From Rubrobacter sp. (GTDB lineage: Bacteria > Actinomycetota > Rubrobacteria > Rubrobacterales > Rubrobacteraceae), in contig JACDAR010000116.1 in the NCBI GenBank assembly GCA_013695335.1, positions 1-6,981 on the forward strand: a stretch of DNA of 6,981 nucleotides. Reading direction: 5' to 3'. The position numbers and the translations under genes are program-made. Below, piece after piece: positions 1-5,379 of this stretch (positions are counted from its first letter, which is position 1; every line of letters starts with the position of its first letter). The notes under the pieces were generated by a model, which was not told the origin of the DNA, made no database searches, and worked only from the letters and a program-made list of their open reading frames with translations.

Positions 1-73
1 GAGCCGGCAACTGAAAATCGGTGGTCTGCAAACGGGCATACGGATGCCGCTCGCGGCGCACAATAGGGGTCAC
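1..73 (-). CDS. rpoB: RNA polymerase beta subunit, N-terminal fragment (cut by window edge)
   Basis: Only the first 24 codons are visible, starting GTG-ACC-CCT and giving VTPIVRRERHPYARLQTTDF followed by QLPA; the rest lies beyond base 1. RpoB is the beta subunit of RNA polymerase. The identification rests on position (rplJ-rplL normally precede rpoB) and on the N-terminal pattern: a basic stretch, then an aromatic/A-R-L segment, then a Leu-Pro, as in bacterial RpoB just before the 'LPNLIEIQ'-type motif. It is preceded by a strong Shine-Dalgarno GGAGGAG (84-90) and by its own promoter (131-159). The GTG at 73 lies 10 bases from the Shine-Dalgarno. A TTG at 76 in the same frame, 7 bases away, is an equally possible start and would add one residue. 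The frame is open to the window edge. Confidence 0.75.
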   Translation of the reverse strand, partial: MTPIVRRERHPYARLQTTDFQLPA

Positions 74-83
74 CAAATTAGCT

Positions 84-90
84 CTCCTCC
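84..90 (-). promoter_or_regulatory. Ribosome binding site of rpoB
   Basis: GGAGGAG on the minus strand is a near-perfect Shine-Dalgarno. It stands 10 bases before GTG (71-73) and 7 bases before TTG (74-76), so it supports a start here but does not decide between the two codons. Confidence 0.8.
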
Positions 91-130
91 ATTAGAAATC
101 GTTGAAGAATGGCCGAACACGCAAGCGGAT

Positions 131-159
131 ATCTTACCCCGCGCACCACGAAGAGTCAA
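131..159 (-). promoter_or_regulatory. Sigma70-type promoter of rpoB
   Basis: The minus strand shows a -35 box TTGACT (154-159), a spacer of exactly 17 bases and a -10 box TAAGAT (131-136). Both hexamers match the consensus at five of six positions. Transcription would start near 124-125 and give a 5' UTR of about 50 bases ahead of the rpoB Shine-Dalgarno. It lies downstream of a terminator-like hairpin (181-210), so rpoB looks independently promoted and not only read through from rplJL. Confidence 0.85.
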
Positions 160-180
160 GGCTCATAGGGAGGCAGATAG

Positions 181-210
181 AAAAATATATAGGTCGGCCC
201 GAAGACCAAC
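181..210 (-). terminator. Terminator-like hairpin with UUCG loop, before the rpoB promoter
   Basis: On the minus strand GTTGGTC (204-210) pairs with GGCCGAC (193-199), giving 7 bp including two G-U pairs, around a stable UUCG tetraloop (200-203). It is followed by CTATATATTTTT (181-192). The T-run begins several bases after the stem, so it is a less tidy intrinsic terminator than the two others here. Its place between the small gene's stop (279) and the rpoB promoter (159) supports a role in ending the upstream transcript. Confidence 0.55.
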
Positions 211-278
211 GCCGGGGAGTGTAGCACAGCGGCCCCGGGTGCGCCACGAGCGGTGCAATCACCCAGCCAATACCGGCC

Positions 279-680
279 TCACGGAGCCCGCTCGCAGATG
301 TGGCGAGATCCCGGTTCTTCACCCTCGATGTATGCAAGTTGGCCTGCGACGCAGGAAAGAAAAGTGCCCATTTCAAATCCCACCGTAGCCCGAAGCGCAT
401 CGTGTAGCTTCATGCATTGAAGATCCAGGCGAGAGTTCTCGGATACGATGTAGCATGGGTCTGGAGCCCCGCGTTCTTTGAGCAGAGCTTCTATCCGGTC
501 AACGTACTGTTCTCGGGGATCGAGCCGACGAACGAACCGGGAGTCCAGCGCATCCAGGTGGGGAAACTGTGCAACGAACTTCTTCCGTCCCCGCGCCGTG
601 GAGATCAGGTTAGGGTACCGCGCACGTTTCTCCGGCGCGAAGAATGCCCTGACTATCGCCCGATCGTGATCCACTTCCAT
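279..680 (-). CDS. Uncharacterised conserved-looking protein, 133 aa, between rplL and rpoB
   Basis: No function is assigned. The ATG at 680 opens a 133-residue soluble protein with no signal peptide or membrane segment. Its N-terminal half is basic and charged (MEVDHDRAIV, then APEKRARYPN, then a G-R-K-K-F segment near residues 31-35). The middle has an 'LDSRFVRRLDP' block (45-55) and 'KERGAPDPCYIVSEN' (68-82). The C-terminal part reads 'GFEMGTFLSCVAGQLAYIEGEE' in two pieces (101-110 and 111-122). There are four cysteines (77, 89, 110, 129). From memory, the pattern G-A-P-D-x-C-Y-x-(I/V)-S followed by M-G-T-F-(L/I)-S-C and Y-x-E-G-E resembles a widespread small hypothetical family, but I cannot name a domain. 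Codon use looks coding but less biased than the ribosomal genes. A TTG at 710 extends the frame but sits in the loop of the rplL terminator hairpin, so ATG 680 is preferred. Only a weak GTGGGG precedes it. No clear promoter is visible, and expression may depend on read-through from rplJL. Confidence 0.72.
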   Translation of the reverse strand: MEVDHDRAIVRAFFAPEKRARYPNLISTARGRKKFVAQFPHLDALDSRFVRRLDPREQYVDRIEALLKERGAPDPCYIVSENSRLDLQCMKLHDALRATVGFEMGTFLSCVAGQLAYIEGEEPGSRHICERAP

Positions 681-694
681 CTCAAACCCCACGG

Positions 695-722
695 AAAAGC
701 GGCGCCCCAAAAGGAGCGCCGC
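695..722 (-). terminator. Intrinsic terminator or attenuator after rplL
   Basis: On the minus strand GCGGCGCTCC (713-722) pairs with GGGGCGCCGC (699-708), giving 10 bp with one G-U pair around a TTTT loop (709-712). TTTT (695-698) follows, and then CC. The stem is very stable but the U-tract is only four bases, so termination may be incomplete. It starts 31 bases after the rplL stop. The small gene's ATG (680) lies 14 bases downstream, so the hairpin could set how much transcript reaches it. Confidence 0.78.
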
Positions 723-753
723 ACCGTCTATAACTGGTGTCTGTTGCTGAAGG

Positions 754-1137
754 TTACTTCAGCTCGACGGAGGCGCCCGCCTCTTCCAGCTTGGCCTTCA
801 GGGCGTCGGCGTCCTCCTTGGAGATCGCCTCCTTCACGGGATTCGGGGCGTCGTCCACGAGGGCCTTCGCCTCCTTCAGGCCGAGGCCCGTGGCGGCGCG
901 CACCTCCTTGATGACCTGGATCTTCTTGGCGCCAGCGCCTGTGAGCACGACGTCGAACTCGGTCTGCTCCTCTTCCTCGGCGGCGGCGCCGTCAGCAGCC
1001 GCGCCCGCAGCCGGGGCCGCCGCGAAGGCCGCAGCCGATACGCCGAACTCTTCCTCGAACATCTTGACCAGCTCGGAGACCTCCAGTACGGACTTCTCCT
1101 TGATCGCGTCGAGTATCTCCTGATTGCTCAAAGCCAT
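754..1137 (-). CDS. rplL: 50S ribosomal protein L7/L12
   Basis: L7/L12 forms the dimers of the ribosomal stalk, which bind the C-terminal helix of L10 and recruit translation GTPases such as the EF-G and EF-Tu encoded at the other end of this window. The 127-residue length is typical. Residues 1-35 form the helical dimerisation/L10-binding domain (MALSNQEILDAIKEKS start). An Ala/Gly/Glu-rich hinge covers about 36-58, with an EEEE run. The globular C-terminal domain (about 59-127) has the usual 'KKIQVIKEVR', 'TGLGLKEAKALVD' and 'AGASVELK' segments. The ATG at 1137 has an ideal AGGAGG (1145-1150) seven bases upstream. It follows rplJ by 52 bases and ends 31 bases before a terminator, so rplJ-rplL is the core of this transcription unit. 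Confidence 0.98.
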   Translation of the reverse strand: MALSNQEILDAIKEKSVLEVSELVKMFEEEFGVSAAAFAAAPAAGAAADGAAAEEEEQTEFDVVLTGAGAKKIQVIKEVRAATGLGLKEAKALVDDAPNPVKEAISKEDADALKAKLEEAGASVELK

Positions 1138-1189
1138 GATTTTTCCTCCTGTTTTCGGCTCTTTACGTTTCTACAGCTACTACTTGTTG

Positions 1190-1714
1190 CTATGACTCCT
1201 GCGCCTGCTTCTGATCCGCAACCTGGCTCATCACGGAAGCGAGGTTCCTCAACGGCGCGTTCAGCACCGTGACCAGTCCGGCTATCGGGGAGCGGATCGC
1301 ACCGAGAAGCTGCGCCAGCAACTCGTCCCGGCCAGGCAACTTGCTGAGTGCGACTATGTCAGCCTCGTCCAGAATGCGACCGCCTTCTAGCAGCCCGCCC
1401 TTCAGTACGAAGGTCTCCACCTGATCCGCGAACTCAGCCATCAGCTTCGCGCTGGCTACCGGATCTTCGGAGAACGCCAGGGCCGTCGGCCCCGTGAAGA
1501 ACTCTGTGAGGCCCTCGATACCTACCTCGTCAGCGGCCCGCTTCGCCAGGGTGTTCTTGGCGACCACGAACTCAACGCCCGACTCCCGGCTGCGGCGCCT
1601 GAGGTCTGTGCTCTGGGCCACGTTGATGCCCTGGTAATCCACGAGGACCGCCGAGCCGCTGCGCAGCTTGCCAGCGAGGTCTTCGATCACCTGCGCCTTC
1701 TCTTCCCTGTTCAC
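1190..1714 (-). CDS. rplJ: 50S ribosomal protein L10
   Basis: L10 anchors the L7/L12 stalk to 23S rRNA near L11 and, as the L10-(L12)n complex, represses its own mRNA. The product has 174 residues, normal for the family. The N-terminal rRNA/L11-side domain includes MNREEKAQVI, 'AVLVDYQGINVAQSTDLRR' (22-40) and 'VEFVVAKNTLAKRA' (47-60). The segment 'LPGRDELLAQLLGAI' (126-140) and the C-terminal helix after about residue 143 (PIAGLVTVLNAPLRNLASVM) are the L12 docking part. The start is GTG at 1714, with GGAGGAG (1722-1728) seven bases upstream. The gene follows its own promoter (1883-1911) and an L10 leader ending in an intrinsic terminator (1736-1766), so transcriptional attenuation by its own product is the likely control. 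Confidence 0.97.
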   Translation of the reverse strand: MNREEKAQVIEDLAGKLRSGSAVLVDYQGINVAQSTDLRRRSRESGVEFVVAKNTLAKRAADEVGIEGLTEFFTGPTALAFSEDPVASAKLMAEFADQVETFVLKGGLLEGGRILDEADIVALSKLPGRDELLAQLLGAIRSPIAGLVTVLNAPLRNLASVMSQVADQKQAQES

Positions 1715-1735
1715 CTTTTCACTCCTCCACTACGT

Positions 1736-1766
1736 AAAAACCCCGGGGCCGCAGAGGCGCCCGGGG
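1736..1766 (-). terminator. Intrinsic terminator (attenuator) inside the rplJ leader
   Basis: On the minus strand CCCCGGG (1760-1766) pairs with CCCGGGG (1741-1747). After a bulged C, GCC (1756-1758) pairs with GGC (1748-1750) across a 5-base loop, TCTGC. TTTTT (1736-1740) follows directly. The element lies upstream of the rplJ Shine-Dalgarno (1722-1728) and downstream of the L10 binding structure, as expected for an attenuator. It would also stop read-through from rplA. Confidence 0.88.
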
Positions 1767-1794
1767 CTGAAAGATCCCACGAAAAACTCTCTAC

Positions 1795-1854
1795 GACCTC
1801 GGCCGGGGTACATTAAACCCTCGGTCTATCCCAGGGTACCGGCTGTCTCTGGTC
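1795..1854 (-). promoter_or_regulatory. L10 leader: L10(L12)n binding RNA structure
   Basis: The untranslated leader of rplJ matches the bacterial L10 leader architecture. An outer stem GACC (1851-1854) pairs with GGTC (1795-1798). An asymmetric purine-rich AGAGACA (1844-1850) follows, of the kind that forms the kink-turn-like L10 site. An inner stem GCCGG (1839-1843) pairs with CCGGC (1802-1806). An apical hairpin CCCT/AGGG encloses about ten bases, and the conserved-looking TTTAATGTAC flank and CCGAGGTC 3' end are both present. From family knowledge, L10-L12 binding here favours formation of the downstream terminator (1736-1766) and lowers rplJL transcription. The structure was folded by eye. 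Confidence 0.82.
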
Positions 1855-1882
1855 TCGTTCTTTTGTCTAGATCGCGCCGGAG

Positions 1883-1911
1883 ATACTACTCCCTCTCCAC
1901 CGCAGGGTCAA
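1883..1911 (-). promoter_or_regulatory. Sigma70-type promoter of rplJL, at the end of rplA
   Basis: The minus strand has TTGACC (1906-1911), a 17-base spacer and TAGTAT (1883-1888). The -35 matches consensus at five of six positions and the -10 at four of six. The -10 overlaps the rplA stop codon. Transcription would begin near 1876, about 20 bases before the L10 leader structure, which is where a dedicated rplJL promoter should lie. The position makes it more credible than the -10 score alone. Confidence 0.68.
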
Positions 1912-2575
1912 CCTTGATGGATGGTCCCATCGTCGTAGTGAGCGTCACGGACTTGAAGTACCTGCCTTTGACCGGGGCGGGACGCACCCGCTGAAACTCC
2001 TCGCGCAGGGCAAAGTAGTTCTCCACCAGGCTTTCGAGATCGAAGGACTTCTTGCCCAGGATGCTGTGGATGATCCCGTATCGATCCACGCGGTACTCGA
2101 TCTTGCCGCGTTTGATCTCCTCGACAGCCCGGCCCACGTCCATCGTGACCGTCCCGCTCTTCGGGTTCGGCATGAGCCCACGGGGACCAAGGATCTGGCC
2201 CAGCCGACCGACAACGCTCATCTGATCCGGCGTCGCCACGGCAACCTCGAAGTCCATGAAACCCTCGTCCCGAATGCGGGCGGCCAGGTCGTCTGCGCCG
2301 ACAACGTCCGCACCGGCTTCCTCGGCCTCGCGGGCCTTCTCGCCAGCGGCGAAGACGGCGACGCGGCGAGTTTTGCCTGTGCCGTTCGGGAGCATCAGGG
2401 TTCCGCGCACCATCTGGTCGGCGCGGCGCGGGTCAACGTTCAGGCTGACGTGCGCCTCGACGCTCTCGTCGAACTTGGCGCCTTCCATCCCTTTGAGAAG
2501 CTCCAGCGCCTCGCGAGGCCCGTAGAGTCGCTCGCGGTCGATCCTCTGCTTCTGTTCCAAAAGTCGTCTACCCAT
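1886..2575 (-). CDS. rplA: 50S ribosomal protein L1
   Basis: L1 forms the mobile L1 stalk on 23S rRNA, which handles deacylated E-site tRNA; in many bacteria it also represses the rplKA mRNA. The start is ATG at 2575, giving 229 residues (MGRRLLEQKQRIDRERLYGP...), the usual size. Seen in order: the N-terminal 'DRERLYGPREALELLK' (13-28), the domain II region, the signature 'GQILGPRGLMPNPK' (116-129) and the conserved end 'TTTMGPSIKVD' (213-223). Longer in-frame starts up to 2629 lie wholly within rplK and have no family support. The start codon overlaps the end of rplK by 8 bases, with only a GGGGA-like site 9 bases upstream, so translational coupling to rplK is likely. The stop codon is embedded in the -10 box of the rplJ promoter. 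Confidence 0.97.
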   Translation of the reverse strand: MGRRLLEQKQRIDRERLYGPREALELLKGMEGAKFDESVEAHVSLNVDPRRADQMVRGTLMLPNGTGKTRRVAVFAAGEKAREAEEAGADVVGADDLAARIRDEGFMDFEVAVATPDQMSVVGRLGQILGPRGLMPNPKSGTVTMDVGRAVEEIKRGKIEYRVDRYGIIHSILGKKSFDLESLVENYFALREEFQRVRPAPVKGRYFKSVTLTTTMGPSIKVDPAVERE

Positions 2576-2999
2576 TGACCGTAATCCCCATGCTCCGGGC
2601 CGTACCCTCAACAATCCTGGACGCGCCATCTATGTCCGCGGCGTTGAGGTCAGGCATCTTGGTACGCGCTATCTCTTCGACCTGCGCCCGGCTGACGGCG
2701 CCTACCTTCTCGCGGTTCGGCTCGCCGCTGCCTTTGTCCAACCCGGCGGCCTGCTTGAGCAGGAACGCGGCTGGCGGCGTCTTCGTTATGAAGGTGAACG
2801 AGCGGTCCTCGTAGACCGTGATCTCGACCGGGATGATCTGACCCATCTGATCCCGCGTGGCGTCGTTGAACTGCCGCACGAACTCCCCGATGTTCACCTG
2901 AGCTTGCCCGAGTGCCGGGCCTACCGGCGGCGCAGGGTTCGCCTGCCCGCCTGTGATCTGCAACTTCAATTTGCGCGCTATGCGCCGCCTTCTACCCAT
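2568..2999 (-). CDS. rplK: 50S ribosomal protein L11
   Basis: L11 binds the 23S rRNA GTPase-associated region together with L10. In related bacteria the same site is the target of thiostrepton-type antibiotics and of stringent factor activation. The product has 143 residues. The N-terminal domain has the proline-rich 'GGQANPAPPVGPALGQAQVN' (17-36), and the C-terminal rRNA-binding domain ends 'DIDGASRIVEGTARSMGITV'. The ATG at 2999 is preceded by GAAAGG, a moderate Shine-Dalgarno. It follows nusG by 23 bases and overlaps rplA by 8. I saw no clear L1-binding decoy in the short nusG-rplK gap. Confidence 0.97.
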   Translation of the reverse strand: MGRRRRIARKLKLQITGGQANPAPPVGPALGQAQVNIGEFVRQFNDATRDQMGQIIPVEITVYEDRSFTFITKTPPAAFLLKQAAGLDKGSGEPNREKVGAVSRAQVEEIARTKMPDLNAADIDGASRIVEGTARSMGITVNG

Positions 3000-3022
3000 C
3001 TATAAAACCTTTCGTTTCTTGC

Positions 3023-3553
3023 CTACAGCTTGGCGACCTGGGCGAAGGAAAGCTCCACAGGCGTCTCGCGCCCGAAGATGGAGACGAGAACCTTCAGCCT
3101 CGACTGGTCCACGTTGATATCTGAGATTGCGCCCTCGAAGTCCGAGAGCGGCCCGCCGATGACCCGCACGGTCTCCCCGATGGAGTAGTCCACCGTGGTC
3201 TTGACCTTCTCCGGGGCCTTCGTCTCGCCCGGATGCAGCAGCCGCTCGACCTCGGCGCGGGAGAGCGGAAGCGGTTTGTCGCCGTTGCCGACGATCTGGG
3301 TAACGCCAGGCGTCTGGCGCACCGCCTGCCAGGTATTCTCGTTCATATCCAGGTTCACCAGGATGTAGCCTGGGAACTGGCGCTGTTCGACGGGGACCTT
3401 CTTGCCATCTTTGATCTCGATGACGCTCTCCATCGGGATGCGGATCTCCCCGAAATACTGGTCGAGGCCGAGGGATTCGACCCGGCGCTCCAGCGTCGTT
3501 CGGACCTTGTTCTCGTGCCCGGAATATGTGTTTACGACGAACCACTTCTTCAC
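3023..3553 (-). CDS. nusG: Transcription termination/antitermination factor NusG
   Basis: NusG binds RNA polymerase through its NGN domain and, through its KOW domain, contacts Rho or ribosomal S10, coupling transcription to translation. The 176-residue product opens MKKWFVVNTYSGHENKV. The NGN domain (about 1-105) includes 'FPGYILVNLDM' (60-70) and 'TPGVTQIVG' (81-89). A short linker follows, and the KOW domain (about 124-176) includes 'GETVRVIGGPLSDFEGAI' and ends 'VELSFAQVAKL'. There is no extra insertion domain. The start is GTG at 3553, with AGGAG (3563-3567) nine bases upstream, and the gene lies 20 bases after secE in the standard secE-nusG pair. Confidence 0.97.
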   Translation of the reverse strand: MKKWFVVNTYSGHENKVRTTLERRVESLGLDQYFGEIRIPMESVIEIKDGKKVPVEQRQFPGYILVNLDMNENTWQAVRQTPGVTQIVGNGDKPLPLSRAEVERLLHPGETKAPEKVKTTVDYSIGETVRVIGGPLSDFEGAISDINVDQSRLKVLVSIFGRETPVELSFAQVAKL

Positions 3554-3573
3554 TACGAACTGCTCCTAATCCA

Positions 3574-3825
3574 CTACGAAAAGATCAAACGCGCAACGTT
3601 CTGGAACACGAAGTCCCAGGCGGCGACGTAAGCGCCAAGCACCACAACGATGATGAGGACCACCGCCGTACTCTGCCTGAGTTGGTCCCGGCCAGGCCAG
3701 CTTACTCGCCTGAGCTCGTTCCTGACCCCCCGGAAGAAATCCCGGATACCAGCCAGCCGTCCCTGCTGCTTCTTTTGCTGCTGTGGTTTCTTGCCGCCCT
3801 GGTCGCGGCTACGCTTTTTGCCCAT
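3574..3825 (-). CDS. secE: Preprotein translocase subunit SecE
   Basis: SecE is the small clamp-like membrane subunit of the SecYEG protein-export channel. The product is 83 residues, the short one-span form typical outside enterobacteria. A very basic, Gln/Lys-rich N-terminus (1-24) leads to the amphipathic family motif 'FFRGVRNELRRVSWPGRDQL' (30-49), then a single hydrophobic span at about 53-75 (AVVLIIVVVLGAYVAAW) and a short tail. The ATG at 3825 has AAGGA just upstream. It sits between tRNA-Trp and nusG, a common bacterial arrangement. Confidence 0.96.
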   Translation of the reverse strand: MGKKRSRDQGGKKPQQQKKQQGRLAGIRDFFRGVRNELRRVSWPGRDQLRQSTAVVLIIVVVLGAYVAAWDFVFQNVARLIFS

Positions 3826-3854
3826 CGCTTCCTTGCCTGGCTTGATTTACTGAG

Positions 3855-3927
3855 CAGGGCAGGAGGGACTCGAACCCCCGACCGTCGGTTTTGGAGACCG
3901 ATGCTCTACCAACTGAGCTACTGCCCT
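3855..3927 (-). tRNA. tRNA-Trp (anticodon CCA)
   Basis: A complete 73-base cloverleaf, with the 3' CCA not encoded. The acceptor stem AGGGCAG (3921-3927) pairs perfectly with CTGCCCT (3856-3862), and the discriminator base is G, as in bacterial tRNA-Trp. The D-arm stem is GCTC/GAGC. The anticodon stem TCGGT/ACCGA encloses the loop CTCCAAA with anticodon CCA. The T-arm is GGGGG-TTCGAGT-CCCTC with one G-U pair. It lies 11 bases after rpmG and 29 bases before secE on the same strand, so it is probably processed out of the rpmG-secE transcript. Confidence 0.98.
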
Positions 3928-3938
3928 CTACCTTTATG

Positions 3939-4088
3939 TTACCGCGTCTCCCGATGAACCGTATGCTTCCGGTCCCACGGACAGTACTTCTTTAGCTGGA
4001 TGCGATCCGGCGAATTCCGCCGATTCTTGCGGGTGTGGTAGTTCCGGCGCTTGCACTCCTCACAAGCCAGCGTCACCAATTGTCGCAT
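3939..4088 (-). CDS. rpmG: 50S ribosomal protein L33
   Basis: L33 is a small protein of the large subunit near the tRNA E site. The product has 49 residues: MRQLVTLACEECKRRNYHTR, then KNRRNSPDRIQLKKYCPWDR, then KHTVHRETR. The 'C-E-E-C-K-R-R-N-Y' and 'K-N-R-R-N' segments and the 'K-H-T-V-H-R-E-T' end are family hallmarks. The zinc-ribbon form of L33 carries two Cys-x-x-Cys pairs. Here the first pair is intact (Cys9, Cys12), but the second reads Cys36-Pro-Trp-Asp39, so one expected cysteine is replaced by aspartate. The ATG at 4088 has TGGAGG (4095-4100) six bases upstream. An in-frame start at 4136 would add 16 residues with no family support and would run through the intergenic hairpin. Confidence 0.95.
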   Translation of the reverse strand: MRQLVTLACEECKRRNYHTRKNRRNSPDRIQLKKYCPWDRKHTVHRETR

Positions 4089-4107
4089 AACTTTCCTCCA
4101 GTTCACA

Positions 4108-4131
4108 GGGCGGGCGTCTATTCGCCCGCCC
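4108..4131 (-). other. GC-rich hairpin between tuf and rpmG, no U-tract
   Basis: On the minus strand GGGCGGGCG (4123-4131) and CGCCCGCCC (4108-4116) form a perfect 9-bp stem with a 6-base loop, AATAGA. The bases after it are TGTGAACTGG, so it lacks the T-run of an intrinsic terminator. It ends seven bases before the rpmG Shine-Dalgarno. It may be an mRNA processing or stabilising element, or a partial attenuator lowering expression downstream of tuf. Confidence 0.6.
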
Positions 4132-4151
4132 CACACTCTTGTCCCGCTAGT

Positions 4152-5354
<1,203 letters not shown>

Positions 5355-5379
5355 CTTTCTACCTCCTACCTTTCTCTAT

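Noticed and set aside
140..143. EF-Tu G4 motif NKAD instead of NKCD (residues 140-143 of tuf) as a functional anomaly
   Set aside because: Ala at this position is common among bacterial EF-Tu proteins. The Asn, Lys and Asp needed for guanine recognition are intact. Coordinates here are residue numbers.
181..192. TATATATTTTT stretch as another rpoB -10 element
   Set aside because: The only TTG-like -35 is 12 to 14 bases away. The run fits better as the U-rich tail of the UUCG hairpin.
211..247. Extended -10-like TGCTACACT on the minus strand before the UUCG hairpin, perhaps a second promoter or a tiny RNA
   Set aside because: The -35 region at the right distance (TGGCGC or GTGGCG) is poor, and a transcript starting at about 211 would enter the terminator-like hairpin at once. 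This is not enough to call it.
134..400. Minus-strand 88-codon frame and the plus-strand frame 44-388 in the rpoB upstream region
   Set aside because: Both run across the terminator-like hairpin and the rpoB promoter region and have no Shine-Dalgarno. The 133-residue frame (279-680) is the better gene here.
681..710. Upstream TTG start for the small gene, adding 10 residues
   Set aside because: The TTG lies in the loop of the rplL terminator hairpin and would place its ribosome site inside the stem. ATG 680 is more plausible.
417..911. Plus-strand frame of 164 codons opposite rplL and the small gene
   Set aside because: It runs through the rplL terminator and is antisense to rplL. Its C-terminal half is Pro/Arg/Ser low-complexity, typical of a shadow frame.
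3000..3545. 181-codon minus-strand frame overlapping nusG
   Set aside because: It lies in another frame of nusG, is very rich in Arg, Gly and Pro, and has no family resemblance. NusG explains the region fully.
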